Source: an uncultured Enterobacterales bacterium (GTDB lineage: Bacteria; Pseudomonadota; Gammaproteobacteria; Enterobacterales; Enterobacteriaceae). Taken from it: 48,041 nt of DNA. A program made the translations under genes and the position numbers. Shown one piece after another: positions 24,805 through 34,815 of the stretch (its first letter is position 1; every line of letters begins with the position of its first letter). Under the pieces are notes generated by a model. That model searched no databases, was not told where the DNA came from, and saw nothing but the letters and a program-made list of their open reading frames with translations. The stretch spans positions 1 through 48,041 of the forward strand of contig CAMLBO010000030.1 in the NCBI GenBank assembly GCA_946478305.1, given 5' to 3'.

Positions 24805-25830
24805 TTACTGCCAGTCGAGGATCACTTTACCAGACTGCCCTGAGCGCATAGCGTCAAAGCCTTTCTGGAAATCATCGATCGGGAAGTGATGAGTGATAAG
24901 CGGGGTCAGGTCTAAACCTGACTGGATTAATGCAGCCATTTTGTACCAGGTCTCAAACATCTCACGGCCATAAATGCCTTTGATAAACAGCCCTTTGAAG
25001 ATCACCTGATTCCAGTCGATCGACATATCAGACGGCGGAATACCCAGCAGCGCAATTCGGCCACCGTGGTTCATGGCATTGAGCATGGAACGGAAAGCTG
25101 GCGGCGCGCCGGACATTTCCAGGCCCACATCAAAACCTTCAGTCATCCCCAGTTCGGCCATCACCTGCTCGAGGTTTTCGTTTTTCACGTTCACTGCGCG
25201 GGTCACGCCCATTTTGCGCGCCAGATCCAGACGGTACTCATTCATATCGGTGATAACAACGTGACGTGCGCCCACATGCTTACAAATTGCCGCCGCCATG
25301 ATGCCAATCGGCCCGGCGCCGCACACCAGCACATCCTCGCCGACCAGATCAAAGGAGAGTGCGGTATGGACCGCGTTGCCCAGTGGGTCAAAAATCGCTG
25401 CCAAATCATCAGAAATGTTGTCAGGTATTTTAAAGGCGTTAAAGGCGGGCAGAACCAGATATTCGGCAAATGCGCCCGGACGGTTAACGCCCACGCCCTG
25501 CGTGTTACGACACAGATGGGTGCGCCCGCCGCGGCAGTTGCGGCAGTGTCCGCAGGTGATATGCCCTTCACCGGAAACGCGATCGCCAATCGTAAAGCCT
25601 TTCACTTCCTGGCCAATACCAACCACTTCACCGACATATTCATGCCCAACCACCATCGGAACCGGAATGGTTTTTTGCGACCATTCGTCCCAGTTGTAGA
25701 TATGCACATCGGTACCACAAATGGCAGTTTTACGGATTTTAATCAGCAGATCGTTATGGCCCAGCTCCGGCACCGGTGCGTCGGTCATCCAGATGCCTTC
25801 TTCACGCTTTAACTTTGCTAACGCTTTCAT
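24805..25830 (-). CDS. tdh: L-threonine 3-dehydrogenase Tdh
   Basis: The 341-residue product is a zinc-dependent medium-chain dehydrogenase. Catalytic zinc ligands lie in [16 protein letters not shown] and [10 protein letters not shown]. The structural zinc lobe is [15 protein letters not shown], and the NAD site is [14 protein letters not shown]. It oxidises threonine to 2-amino-3-ketobutyrate, which Kbl cleaves to glycine and acetyl-CoA. It is the second gene of the kbl-tdh operon, nine bases after kbl. Confidence 0.98.
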   Translation of the reverse strand: MKALAKLKREEGIWMTDAPVPELGHNDLLIKIRKTAICGTDVHIYNWDEWSQKTIPVPMVVGHEYVGEVVGIGQEVKGFTIGDRVSGEGHITCGHCRNCRGGRTHLCRNTQGVGVNRPGAFAEYLVLPAFNAFKIPDNISDDLAAIFDPLGNAVHTALSFDLVGEDVLVCGAGPIGIMAAAICKHVGARHVVITDMNEYRLDLARKMGVTRAVNVKNENLEQVMAELGMTEGFDVGLEMSGAPPAFRSMLNAMNHGGRIALLGIPPSDMSIDWNQVIFKGLFIKGIYGREMFETWYKMAALIQSGLDLTPLITHHFPIDDFQKGFDAMRSGQSGKVILDWQ

Positions 25831-25839
25831 GTGGCTTCC

Positions 25840-27036
25840 TCAGGCAATAACGCCAAGCTTTTTACCAATGCGGGTGAAGGCGTCCACTGCCTGTTCGATT
25901 TGTTCGGTGCTGTGCGCGGCAGACATTTGGGTACGAATGCGCGCCTGTCCTTTTGGCACCACGGGGAAGAAGAAGCCAGTGACGTAGATGCCTTCATGTT
26001 GCAGCGCTGAGGCAAACTCTTGCGCCAGTTTGGCATCGCCCAGCATCACGGGAATAATCGCGTGATCGGCACCGGCGAGCGTAAAACCTGCTGCGGTCAT
26101 TTTTTCGCGGAACAGCTGCGCGTTGCTCATCAGACGCTGGCGCAGTTCACTGCCCTCTTCCAGCATCGACAGGACTTTCAGCGAAGCGGCAACAATCGAC
26201 GGGGCGAGAGAATTGGAGAATAAATAAGGGCGGGAGCGCTGACGCAGCCAGTCTATAACTTCTTTACGGGCGGCAGTATAACCACCGGAAGCCCCACCCA
26301 GCGCCTTGCCGAGAGTGCCGGTGAGAATGTCGACCCTGCCAATCACGTCGCAATATTCATGCGTTCCACGGCCGTGCTCACCGACAAAACCCACTGCGTG
26401 TGAATCATCCACCATCACCAGCGCGTCGTAGCGCTCGGCCAGATCGCAAATACCCCTCAGATTGGCAATAACGCCATCCATAGAAAATACGCCATCGGTG
26501 GCGATTAGAATGTGCCGTGCACCTTCGGCTTTGGCTTTTTCCAAACAGGCTTCGAGTTCGGCCATATCGTTATTGGCGTAACGGTAGCGTTTGGCTTTAC
26601 ATAAACGCACGCCGTCTATAATCGACGCATGGTTGAGCGCATCGGAAATGATGGCATCTTCAGCGCCGAGTAAGGTTTCAAACAGGCCGCCGTTGGCGTC
26701 AAAACAGGAGGAGTAGAGGATCGCATCATCCATGCACAGGAAATCTGCCAGCCGGCTTTCCAATTCTTTGTGCGTATCCTGGGTTCCACAGATAAAGCGA
26801 ACCGATGCCATGCCGAAACCGTGGCTGTCGAGTCCCACTTTAGCGGCGGCGATCAGCTCGGGATGATTAGCTAAGCCAAGGTAATTGTTCGCGCAGAAAT
26901 TGATGACCGGTTGCCCTCCGGCCACCGTGATCTTCGCCTGCTGAGCGGAAGTCAGAATTCGCTCTTCTTTAAACAGCCCGTCAGCACGAGCCTGATCCAA
27001 ATCTTCTTCCAGCTGGCGATAAAACGATGCGGACAT
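25840..27036 (-). CDS. kbl: 2-amino-3-ketobutyrate CoA ligase (glycine C-acetyltransferase) Kbl
   Basis: A 398-residue PLP enzyme of the alpha-oxoamine synthase family, the E. coli length. Typical segments are [53 protein letters not shown] and the PLP-lysine segment [17 protein letters not shown]. It splits 2-amino-3-ketobutyrate into glycine and acetyl-CoA. ATG 27036 ([13 protein letters not shown]) has GGAG eight bases upstream. A longer frame to 27141 is not homologous. Confidence 0.98.
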   Translation of the reverse strand: MSASFYRQLEEDLDQARADGLFKEERILTSAQQAKITVAGGQPVINFCANNYLGLANHPELIAAAKVGLDSHGFGMASVRFICGTQDTHKELESRLADFLCMDDAILYSSCFDANGGLFETLLGAEDAIISDALNHASIIDGVRLCKAKRYRYANNDMAELEACLEKAKAEGARHILIATDGVFSMDGVIANLRGICDLAERYDALVMVDDSHAVGFVGEHGRGTHEYCDVIGRVDILTGTLGKALGGASGGYTAARKEVIDWLRQRSRPYLFSNSLAPSIVAASLKVLSMLEEGSELRQRLMSNAQLFREKMTAAGFTLAGADHAIIPVMLGDAKLAQEFASALQHEGIYVTGFFFPVVPKGQARIRTQMSAAHSTEQIEQAVDAFTRIGKKLGVIA

Positions 27037-27235
27037 AACGTGATCTCCTGAAAATGACTCATTCGTCAGACACATTACTAATCCGCCTAAAGAATAACGA
27101 GGGAAGCTGTCAGAATATCTTCGTTTTGCAGCATAGTTCACGCCTTAAGCCTTGATACACAAGAATGCGACTTATCGGATAGCTTCCCAATGTGGCATGC
27201 ATAATGAAGTGTTATGATATTGCCAACTGTATAAG

Positions 27236-27252
27236 TCACGCATGGTGCGTGA
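27236..27252. promoter_or_regulatory. Palindrome upstream of hldD
   Basis: TCACGCA (27236-27242) and TGCGTGA (27246-27252) form a perfect 7-base palindrome with a 3-base centre, 27 bases before the hldD ATG and followed by TTTT. It could be an operator at the start of the LPS core operon or a small hairpin in the leader. No regulator is identified. Confidence 0.4.
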
Positions 27253-27279
27253 TTTTCTAAATGATTAAAGGTGAGTCCC

Positions 27280-28212
27280 ATGATAATCGTCACTGGCGGC
27301 GCTGGTTTTATCGGCAGCAACATCATTAAATCGCTTAATGATATGGGATACCGCGATATTTTAGTGGTTGATAACCTGAAAGACGGCACGAAGTTCGTCA
27401 ATCTCGTTGATCTGGATATTGCGGATTATTGCGACAAAGAAGATTTCATTGCCAGCATTGTGGCGGGCGATGACCTTGGCGAAATTGATGCTATTTTCCA
27501 CGAAGGTGCCTGCTCATCCACGACCGAGTGGGATGGCAAGTACATGATGGACAACAACTATCAGTACTCTAAAGACATTCTGCATTACTGTCTTGAACGT
27601 GAAATCCCTTTCCTTTATGCCTCTTCCGCAGCGACCTACGGCAGCCAAAGCACCAGCTTTGTTGAAGACCGTAAATATGAACAACCGCTGAACGTGTATG
27701 GCTACTCCAAATTCCTGTTTGACCAGTACGTGCGTGAAATTCTGCCGCAGGCTGAGTCGCAAATTTGTGGTTTCCGTTACTTCAACGTATATGGCCCGCG
27801 TGAAGGCCATAAAGGCAGCATGGCTAGCGTCGCTTTCCATCTGAACAACCAGATTAATGCTGGTGAAAATCCAAAACTGTTTGCGGGCAGCGAAGGTTTC
27901 AAACGTGATTTCATTTACGTCGGTGACGTTGCTGCGGTCAATCTGTGGTTCTGGCAAAACGGGGTTTCCGGTATTTTCAACTGCGGGACTGGCCGTTCAG
28001 AGTCATTCCAGGCCGTTGCCGAAGCGGTGATCGCACACCACAAAACCGGTCATATTGAAACCATTCCTTTCCCTGAAAAACTGAAAGGTCGCTACCAGTC
28101 CTTTACGCAAGCAGATATGTCAGCCCTGCGCGCAGCGGGTTACGATAAACCGTTCAAAACCGTGGCTGAAGGCGTGGCTGAATACATGGCATGGCTTAAC
28201 CGCGCCGTCTAA
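27280..28212 (+). CDS. hldD: ADP-L-glycero-D-manno-heptose 6-epimerase HldD
   Basis: The 310-residue extended short-chain dehydrogenase has the NADP-binding motif [19 protein letters not shown], and the catalytic Y140-x3-K144 in [13 protein letters not shown]. It converts ADP-D,D-heptose to ADP-L,D-heptose, the donor for WaaC, WaaF and WaaQ. ATG 27280, with AAGGTG upstream, gives the E. coli length; an in-frame GTG at 27271 is less likely. It is the first gene of the LPS core operon. Confidence 0.98.
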   Translation: MIIVTGGAGFIGSNIIKSLNDMGYRDILVVDNLKDGTKFVNLVDLDIADYCDKEDFIASIVAGDDLGEIDAIFHEGACSSTTEWDGKYMMDNNYQYSKDILHYCLEREIPFLYASSAATYGSQSTSFVEDRKYEQPLNVYGYSKFLFDQYVREILPQAESQICGFRYFNVYGPREGHKGSMASVAFHLNNQINAGENPKLFAGSEGFKRDFIYVGDVAAVNLWFWQNGVSGIFNCGTGRSESFQAVAEAVIAHHKTGHIETIPFPEKLKGRYQSFTQADMSALRAAGYDKPFKTVAEGVAEYMAWLNRAV

Positions 28213-28261
28213 ACGCTGCGTTGGGTAAAGTAGTAAACGTTAGCTGAGGAATGAGTACGGA

Positions 28262-29323
28262 ATGAAAATGCTGGTCATTGGCCCTTCCTGGGTGGGCGAC
28301 ATGATGATGTCGCAAAGTCTTTACCGCACCATTAAGGCCATTGAGCCAGCGGCAGAGATTGACGTCATGGCGCCGGCTTGGTGTCGGCCTTTGCTCGACA
28401 GAATGCCGGAAGTCAGTAATGCACTGCCGATGCCGCTGGGCCACGGTGCTCTGGAGTTAGGTGAACGACGCCGTTTGGGGATCTCGCTACGCGATAAGCA
28501 CTACCAGCGTGCCTTCGTACTGCCAAACTCCCTCAAGTCGGTGTTGGTGCCTTTCTTTGCTAACATTCCCAAGCGTACCGGCTGGCGCGGCGAAATGCGT
28601 TATGGCTTGCTTAACGACCTGCGCGTGCTGGATAAGCAGGCCTTTCCTCTAATGGTGCAGCGCTATGTGGCGCTGGCCTACGAGGAAGGGAGGATAAAAT
28701 CTGCGGCTGATTTGCCCGAACCTCTGCTTTGGCCGCAGTTGCAAGTTACGGAAACTGAGATGGCTTTGGTCGCTGAACAATTTTCGCTTTCCGCTTCACG
28801 CCCAACCATTGGTTTTTGCCCTGGCGCGGAGTTTGGCCCTGCCAAGCGTTGGCCGCATTATCACTACGCCGCACTGGCGGAAAAGTTGATTGCTGACGGT
28901 TATCAGGTTGTACTCTTCGGTTCAGCCAAAGATCATCCGGCAGGTGACGATATCCGTCAGTCATTGACAGAGCAGGCTCAGGCGTTTTGCATGAACCTGG
29001 CGGGTAAGACCTCGCTGGATCAGGCCGTTGTGCTGATTGCCGCCTGTCAGGCAGTAGTCAGTAATGACTCAGGTCTGATGCACGTTGCCGCCGCGCTGAA
29101 TAAACCGTTGGTCGCACTTTACGGGCCAAGTAGTCCCGATTTTACGCCACCGCTCAGCCAGCATGCCAAAGTCATTCGCCTCATCACCGGTTATCACAAG
29201 GTGCGTAAAGGCGATGCAGAACAGGGGTATCATCAAAGCCTGATCGATATTCAGCCTGAGCGGGTTTATCAGGCACTGTCACAACTTTTAGCCGTAGGAA
29301 AGGAGCGGGAATGCGGGTACTGA
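28262..29323 (+). CDS. waaF: Lipopolysaccharide heptosyltransferase II WaaF
   Basis: A 353-residue GT9-family transferase. The N-terminus MKMLVIGPSWVGDMMMSQSL, PNSLKSVLVPFFA, IGFCPGAEFGPAKRWP and SNDSGLMHVAAALNKP are the WaaF signature. It adds the second L,D-heptose to heptose I of the inner core at the cytoplasmic face. It overlaps waaC by 13 bases. Length and motifs are normal. Confidence 0.98.
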   Translation: MKMLVIGPSWVGDMMMSQSLYRTIKAIEPAAEIDVMAPAWCRPLLDRMPEVSNALPMPLGHGALELGERRRLGISLRDKHYQRAFVLPNSLKSVLVPFFANIPKRTGWRGEMRYGLLNDLRVLDKQAFPLMVQRYVALAYEEGRIKSAADLPEPLLWPQLQVTETEMALVAEQFSLSASRPTIGFCPGAEFGPAKRWPHYHYAALAEKLIADGYQVVLFGSAKDHPAGDDIRQSLTEQAQAFCMNLAGKTSLDQAVVLIAACQAVVSNDSGLMHVAAALNKPLVALYGPSSPDFTPPLSQHAKVIRLITGYHKVRKGDAEQGYHQSLIDIQPERVYQALSQLLAVGKERECGY

Positions 29324-30276
29324 TCGTCAAAACGTCGTCCATGGGCGATGTTCTGCATACGCTTCCGGCTTTAACCGATGCGATGAATGCCATCCCGGGT
29401 ATTTCGTTTGACTGGGTGGTCGAAGAAGGTTTCGCCCAAATTCCCAGCTGGCATCCGGCGGTAGACAAAGTGATCCCAGTGGCTATACGCCGCTGGCGGA
29501 AGAACTGGTTTGGTGCCGAAACCCGCCAACAGCGTTGTGACTTTAAAAGAGAATTACAGTCCCGTACCTATGACGCGGTGATTGATGCCCAAGGCCTGAT
29601 TAAAAGTGCCGCTCTGATCACCCGCGTGGCCAAAGGTAAAAAGCACGGTCAGGATGCGAAAAGCGCCCGCGAACCTTTTGCCAGCTGGTTCTTTAATCAG
29701 CGTCATGATATCGATAAAAAACAGCACGCTGTAGAGCGCACCCGCGAACTTTTCGCAAAAAGCCTGGGCTATGATAAACCCTCAACCCAGGGTGATTACG
29801 CCATCGCTGCGCGCTTTTTATCGCACCTTCCGGCTTATGCCAACCGCTATCTGGTTTTTCTGCATGCCACGACCCGCGCCGATAAACACTGGCCTGAAAG
29901 CCACTGGCGTGAGTTGATAGGGTTATTTCAGGGGAACGGGGTTCTCATCAAATTGCCCTGGGGCGCAGAGCATGAATATCAGCGTGCAGTGAGGCTGGCC
30001 GAAGGTTTTGACTATGTTGAAGTTCTGCCAAAGCTCAGCCTGGAACAGGTCGCCGAAATTTTGGCAGGTGCGAAAATTGTTGTTTCGGTTGATACTGGCC
30101 TGAGCCATCTTACCGCCGCCCTGGACCGCCCCAATATCACACTCTATGGCCCTACCGACCCGGGGTTGATTGGGGGATATGGGAAGAATCAGATGTCGCT
30201 GTTGGCTGATGATAAAAATATGGGCAGTATTTCTGCTGCATCCGTATTTGAAGTGTTAAGGAAGGTGCTTCAATGA
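29311..30276 (+). CDS. waaC: Lipopolysaccharide heptosyltransferase I WaaC
   Basis: The 321-residue GT9 enzyme begins MRVLIVKTSSMGDVLHTLPA and contains DAQGLIKSAALI, FLHATTRADKHWPE and VSVDTGLSHLTAALDRP. It transfers the first L,D-heptose from ADP-heptose to Kdo of Kdo2-lipid A. It overlaps waaF upstream by 13 bases, and its stop overlaps the start of the next glycosyltransferase (ATGA), so the block is translated as a unit. Confidence 0.98.
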   Translation: MRVLIVKTSSMGDVLHTLPALTDAMNAIPGISFDWVVEEGFAQIPSWHPAVDKVIPVAIRRWRKNWFGAETRQQRCDFKRELQSRTYDAVIDAQGLIKSAALITRVAKGKKHGQDAKSAREPFASWFFNQRHDIDKKQHAVERTRELFAKSLGYDKPSTQGDYAIAARFLSHLPAYANRYLVFLHATTRADKHWPESHWRELIGLFQGNGVLIKLPWGAEHEYQRAVRLAEGFDYVEVLPKLSLEQVAEILAGAKIVVSVDTGLSHLTAALDRPNITLYGPTDPGLIGGYGKNQMSLLADDKNMGSISAASVFEVLRKVLQ

Positions 30277-31439
30277 AAAAATTGCATATTATTAACTTAG
30301 AAAAAATGGGCGGCGTCGAACGCCTTTTCCTGCAATATGTTCATGATGATACTGAAAATCTCAATGAGATTTTGTGTATCAACAGCCAGGTCGGCAGTGA
30401 AATTGAGCAAAAGCTCGCAGGAAAGAAAATCACTTATGCGAATCGCATCTTAAATGCTTTCTCAACACGCTATCCCCAGCTCTTACGAAAATTCGTATTA
30501 AAACGTAAAATTGAAAAAGCCAACGCAGACGTTATTATCGTCTGGGATTTAGTGCCCGTTTTAGCGGCGAAGCCTGCACGAGGAAAATTAGTCTACTATG
30601 ACCATGGGTGTTCATGGCGCTATCCGAAAAACCGTAAAACATTGGGTTTCTTCGCCATGCTTGATGGGGTGATATCGGCATCACGGGCGTCAAAAAGGGT
30701 TATGGAACTCCGCTTTAATCTGCCTTTACCTATTGATGTGCTACCCAATCGTATACAGATACCTTCAGGTATCATTTACGGACCCAAAGTATTGCCAGAA
30801 ACGCTCAGGATCGGTACCGCATCCAGGTTAGTCACTCTAAAAGGAATTAGCGTTTCGCTGCTTATGATGCAAGAGCTGATCAGACGCGGGCATAAAGTCC
30901 ATTTAGAAGTAGCAGGCAAAGGTCCTGATCGTGAACTGTTTGAAGCTTTAACAGATAGATTGCAGCTCCGCGAGCATGTTACTTTTACAGGCTTTCAAGA
31001 AAATGTAGCCGGATTTTTCAACCGCACAGATGTGTACATGAGTACGCCAGTGACTGAACCCTTTGGTTTATCCTGCGTAGAATCTCTTTATTACGGCGTG
31101 CCGGTGATTTTTCCCCTCGTGGATGGGCAACCTGAGGCAGTAAAGGATCAAGAGTGTGGAATCGGGTTAGCACCTAAAATTAACATAGACGAACATGAGA
31201 GACTGACAGGTGTACACGTCGAATTCCCCCATGAAGTTTATGATCCTATTCAGGATAAGCTGGTTGCACCCAAACTGCTGAGCCATTTAGACTGTGCAAA
31301 TGCAGTGGAACTACTTTTGCAAAATGGCAATTACCAGCGCATGCGAGAGAATGCACATAAGTTAACTACGGAAGGCCTTGATTACGCCACCTTTAAAGCA
31401 CAGTTTGAATTAATTTTAAGTCGCTATATTGCATCCTAA
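30273..31439 (+). CDS. Glycosyltransferase family 4, LPS core
   Basis: A 388-residue GT-B enzyme. The N-terminal half has MGGVERLFLQYVHDD. The C-terminal half has the GT4 donor-binding pattern GTASRLVTLKGISVSLLMM, VAGKGPDRELFEAL and the E-x7-E motif EPFGLSCVESLYYGVPVIF. No signal peptide or membrane segment is seen. It is coupled to waaC (ATGA) and lies before waaL, where K. pneumoniae carries variable outer-core transferases. Base composition is more AT-rich than waaC, as expected of a variable gene. Donor and acceptor sugars cannot be told from sequence. Confidence 0.88.
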   Translation: MKKLHIINLEKMGGVERLFLQYVHDDTENLNEILCINSQVGSEIEQKLAGKKITYANRILNAFSTRYPQLLRKFVLKRKIEKANADVIIVWDLVPVLAAKPARGKLVYYDHGCSWRYPKNRKTLGFFAMLDGVISASRASKRVMELRFNLPLPIDVLPNRIQIPSGIIYGPKVLPETLRIGTASRLVTLKGISVSLLMMQELIRRGHKVHLEVAGKGPDRELFEALTDRLQLREHVTFTGFQENVAGFFNRTDVYMSTPVTEPFGLSCVESLYYGVPVIFPLVDGQPEAVKDQECGIGLAPKINIDEHERLTGVHVEFPHEVYDPIQDKLVAPKLLSHLDCANAVELLLQNGNYQRMRENAHKLTTEGLDYATFKAQFELILSRYIAS

Positions 31440-31456
31440 TAAACTAACTGGAATGA

Positions 31457-32728
31457 ATGTCGATGTTCAAAAGAGAAACACCCCATCCGGTATTTAGCTA
31501 TCTTATCTATTTCGGATGCTTAGTCAGTTTTTTTGCAATCGCCTTCAACTGGAGTCAGGGTCGTAATGTTTTTTTTGTGACAAGCTATGTAGCTTTTATC
31601 GCATTAATATTCAATCCAAAATATTACACTAAAAGAGTTGATTTGCTTTGGGCCCCTCTGCTTTTTGTTACCGTTGGACTTGGTAGTATTTTTTGGGTCG
31701 CCGCGTACAAGCAACCAGGAGAGTACATCAATCTTTATCGTGCTTTTATGGTAACCGGTAAATTACTTATTGCTACAGGCTTCGTACTGCTCATTGCTGT
31801 GAATGAGCGTATAAATTTCACTCAACTCATTAGACCTCTTTTATTAATTTTAGCGATTTCAGTTAATTTATATGTTATTTATCAGGGGATTGTACATTGG
31901 AATGTTCGTAGTACATTGAACTTTGACCAAGCCACTATAGCTGCGTACATCATCACAGCCGTTGATATACTTATGCTTTATACTTTGCTTCATATCAACA
32001 AGAAGCATCGCATTATTCTGTTCGCATTGGGCTTCACTATAGGTTATACGGCTATTCTCCACACGCAAACCCGCGCCGCAATCTTAGTGTTCCCTGTTAT
32101 CAGTATAGTTATGTTTCTTGTTGACAAGAAAATAACAAAAAAACAAAAATATATTACGTGCTTATCTATCATTTTAGTCATTATATTGAGTGCTTTTTTC
32201 CTTAAAAACATAATCAATAAGCGTGTCGATGACTTCAGAACCGACATGAAAACCTTGTCCAAACTCGTGCCGCAAAGAGAAAACTCTGTTGGGGCGCGCA
32301 TATCAATGTATAAAACCGGTGCAATGGCTGGCAATCAACATATATTAGGTCAATCTGCGGAGCAAAGAGGTGCTGAGATTGCCGCTATAGTGACAAAACA
32401 TCCGCTGCTCTCCGAAGCACTAAACTACACTACCATACATATGCATAATGAGTTGATTGATACTTACTCACTACGCGGTATTTGGGGGGTGGCGTTGCTA
32501 TTGGTTTTATATGCATCCCTACTTTATCTCGCTTTAAAAACACAAAAAAATACCGCGCTGCTGGCAATAACTATGACTATAATCATCTATGGTTTAAGCG
32601 ATGTGCTGTTCTTTAGCTCTGAAGCTACCGGGATATTTGGCCTTGCTGTTATTTTCAGCGTGTTAATCGGGAAACATGCCTCAAACCCTATTAAGATTGC
32701 GGACAATCAGAATAATGCAAACCATTAA
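31457..32728 (+). CDS. waaL: O-antigen ligase WaaL
   Basis: The 423-residue protein has about a dozen hydrophobic segments and belongs to the Wzy_C/O-antigen ligase superfamily. HTQTRAAILVFPV carries the conserved arginine, and the large periplasmic loop ends HMHNELIDTYSLRGIWGV with the essential histidine. It joins undecaprenyl-linked O antigen to the outer core at the periplasmic side of the inner membrane. Position and AT-rich base composition fit waaL, which is strain-variable. ATG 31457 is used; ATG 31463 is possible. It overlaps the next gene by 14 bases. Confidence 0.9.
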   Translation: MSMFKRETPHPVFSYLIYFGCLVSFFAIAFNWSQGRNVFFVTSYVAFIALIFNPKYYTKRVDLLWAPLLFVTVGLGSIFWVAAYKQPGEYINLYRAFMVTGKLLIATGFVLLIAVNERINFTQLIRPLLLILAISVNLYVIYQGIVHWNVRSTLNFDQATIAAYIITAVDILMLYTLLHINKKHRIILFALGFTIGYTAILHTQTRAAILVFPVISIVMFLVDKKITKKQKYITCLSIILVIILSAFFLKNIINKRVDDFRTDMKTLSKLVPQRENSVGARISMYKTGAMAGNQHILGQSAEQRGAEIAAIVTKHPLLSEALNYTTIHMHNELIDTYSLRGIWGVALLLVLYASLLYLALKTQKNTALLAITMTIIIYGLSDVLFFSSEATGIFGLAVIFSVLIGKHASNPIKIADNQNNANH

Positions 32729-33701
32729 GCAGCCACTGCTGTCGATCATTGTTCCTTTCCATAATAATGAAAATTTCATTATCGAAGCGTTACAGTCATT
32801 GTTTCAACAAATCACTGACGAAGTGGAAGTGATCATTATCGACGACGGTTCAGATGACAACTCTAAAGTACTGGTGGAGAGCTACCTTGCGTCACTCTCT
32901 TTCAGTCAGATTTGCTTCATCAGCCAAAAAAACCAGGGAATTGCAGAAACCCGGAATGTAGGGCTGCAAAAGGCGACGGGTACCTATGTGACATTTTTAG
33001 ACGGGGACGATATTCTGAGCCCTTCCTATTATACTACCCTGGCTCCTTATCTTCGTAATGGAGAGTTCGACATCATTGATTTTAACTTCCAGGAATTCAC
33101 CGGGCATCCTCCTATTGATGAAGTAAGCGTATCCTCACTCTGTACCCCTTATGATTTCAAAGGCTCAGAGATCGACGGACTTAAATCAATTTTCGAACGT
33201 TCCAACTGGCATTTGTGGAGCCGTATCTTCAGACGCGAATTGTTGAAAGGGGACAATTTTGTAAAAGGGCGTCGTTACGAGGACGTAATTTTTACTCCGT
33301 TCCAGTACTTTAAAACTAAAAAAATTGCGCATATCGACGAGCAATTGTATTTTTATCGAATCAATAACCAAGGGATAACTCGTAATATCCAGCATAAAGA
33401 TATCGATGATATTCTTTTCGCCATGTACAAAATGCTCTATTTTATTAAAACACACGAAAATGATAAAGAAATAGCCAAGCTGGTTGCACCAATGATCGAA
33501 AACTGCTTTATTGAAGTAAAAAAAATGACCAAGAAAATCCATGGTTATTACTATTACTCCCCCACAACGGTAGAGCTATTCAAATTAGCAGCCAGCTTAT
33601 GTAAGAATACTTCACTTTCCCGTAAGAAGTATTTCCAGATGAAGTATCCAATGATGGATACTTTCGTCTCACGAATGAATTCACGCTTAAAAATCAGATA
33701 A
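32715..33701 (+). CDS. Glycosyltransferase family 2, LPS core
   Basis: A 328-residue GT-A enzyme. LLSIIVPFHNNENFIIEAL opens the nucleotide-sugar domain. IIIDDGSDDNS and TFLDGDDILSPSYY supply the metal-binding DxD-type motif. RRYEDVIFTPF follows in the acceptor half. ATG 32715 starts inside the end of waaL (14-base overlap); an in-frame ATG at 32676 is deep inside waaL and less likely. It probably adds an outer-core sugar. The donor is unknown. It is convergent, 10 bases apart, with the inverted GT9 gene. Confidence 0.87.
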   Translation: MQTIKQPLLSIIVPFHNNENFIIEALQSLFQQITDEVEVIIIDDGSDDNSKVLVESYLASLSFSQICFISQKNQGIAETRNVGLQKATGTYVTFLDGDDILSPSYYTTLAPYLRNGEFDIIDFNFQEFTGHPPIDEVSVSSLCTPYDFKGSEIDGLKSIFERSNWHLWSRIFRRELLKGDNFVKGRRYEDVIFTPFQYFKTKKIAHIDEQLYFYRINNQGITRNIQHKDIDDILFAMYKMLYFIKTHENDKEIAKLVAPMIENCFIEVKKMTKKIHGYYYYSPTTVELFKLAASLCKNTSLSRKKYFQMKYPMMDTFVSRMNSRLKIR

Positions 33702-33711
33702 AATTTCTCAG

Positions 33712-34815
33712 CTATTTCATCGTAGTCTCTAAGACTATATGAGAAATTAATTCTGCATATACACGCTCAGGCTGAATAACACCCATTGGGCTAATCTCTT
33801 CCAACGCAAGCGTATACCCCATTCGGGAGACCTGAATAATACGGTGTAATTCAGTATTCTGAATAGGTCCAGTCGATCTCGAATCCGCAGTAACAAAAAG
33901 ACTAATGGTTTTTGTCTTAAGCGCAACGGCAAGATGTAAAGGACCGGTATCTCCCGTAACCAGACAATCAAAACCATCGATAAGCGTTATCAGCTGTTGC
34001 AGCCCCGTCTTACCAATCTGGTTATCAACAATCTCTCTTGTTTTATCAGAAACTTGCAGAAGGAAAGACTCCCCACGAGCGATATCAGTTCCGCCGCCAA
34101 TTAATACAATCCTGACATTAGGGTGTTGGCTCGATAACATGTCTGCCAGCTTTGCAAAATGCGAGACCGGCCAGCAGCGAGACTCGGTCGAAGCACCAAT
34201 TTGCATACCAATGACCGTAAATTCGGGATGCCTTATCCCCGTCTGGAAATGTGAAGGAATTTCCATGGAGACGTTCGCACTGTCACAACCTAAAATGCTG
34301 ACTAATTCCAGTTTACGACGAACAAAATGTCCATAATAGTTGAAGACATAATTTGAAAGCCACTCTTCCAGCCCACTGATCCCATTCATGTAATTGTCTC
34401 TGATGACATATTTAACACCAGACATTACTGCACTGATTACGTCATAAGGGAGGTGAGAATGTAGTATCAGAGCCAGATCGGGTTGATGTTCTTTCAATGA
34501 TTTGATCAGTACCGGCAGGCTTTTAACTTTATTATCCCAATAAACTACACGGTCATAGTGGATACCGTTATCAACCAGTTCCTGGTTTTTTCTATGTGCA
34601 ACCAGAGTGATATAAGCATCAGGATAACGTTGTCTCACAGCGCGAATTACCGGCGTGTTAAACATGAAGTCGCCCAATGCTGTCGTTGAGTAAATAACGA
34701 TACTCTCAAAATGAGTCTGATTATTTAGCGTCGACTTATCAAGTAACCGACCATTTTTGGCCACATAACGACGTAAAAACCAATTGGATAACTTTACTTT
34801 CCACTTTTTAGACAT
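33712..34815 (-). CDS. Heptosyltransferase-like GT9 protein, inverted in the core locus
   Basis: A 367-residue GT9-family protein. VIYSTTALGDFMFNTPVIRA is the N-terminal signature, and MQIGASTESRCWPVSHFAKL and TGDTGPLHLAVALKTKT the donor-site motifs. It is not WaaF, WaaC or WaaQ, all of which are present elsewhere in the locus. It may add an extra heptose, such as the outer-core heptoses described in Serratia and relatives; that is inference. It overlaps the end of the deacetylase gene upstream by eight bases and forms a two-gene minus-strand operon with it. Confidence 0.85.
   Translation of the reverse strand: MSKKWKVKLSNWFLRRYVAKNGRLLDKSTLNNQTHFESIVIYSTTALGDFMFNTPVIRAVRQRYPDAYITLVAHRKNQELVDNGIHYDRVVYWDNKVKSLPVLIKSLKEHQPDLALILHSHLPYDVISAVMSGVKYVIRDNYMNGISGLEEWLSNYVFNYYGHFVRRKLELVSILGCDSANVSMEIPSHFQTGIRHPEFTVIGMQIGASTESRCWPVSHFAKLADMLSSQHPNVRIVLIGGGTDIARGESFLLQVSDKTREIVDNQIGKTGLQQLITLIDGFDCLVTGDTGPLHLAVALKTKTISLFVTADSRSTGPIQNTELHRIIQVSRMGYTLALEEISPMGVIQPERVYAELISHIVLETTMK

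Noticed and set aside
25066-25812. 248-codon plus-strand frame opposite tdh
   Set aside because: tdh is unambiguous on the minus strand; the His-rich translation is a codon-mirroring artefact.
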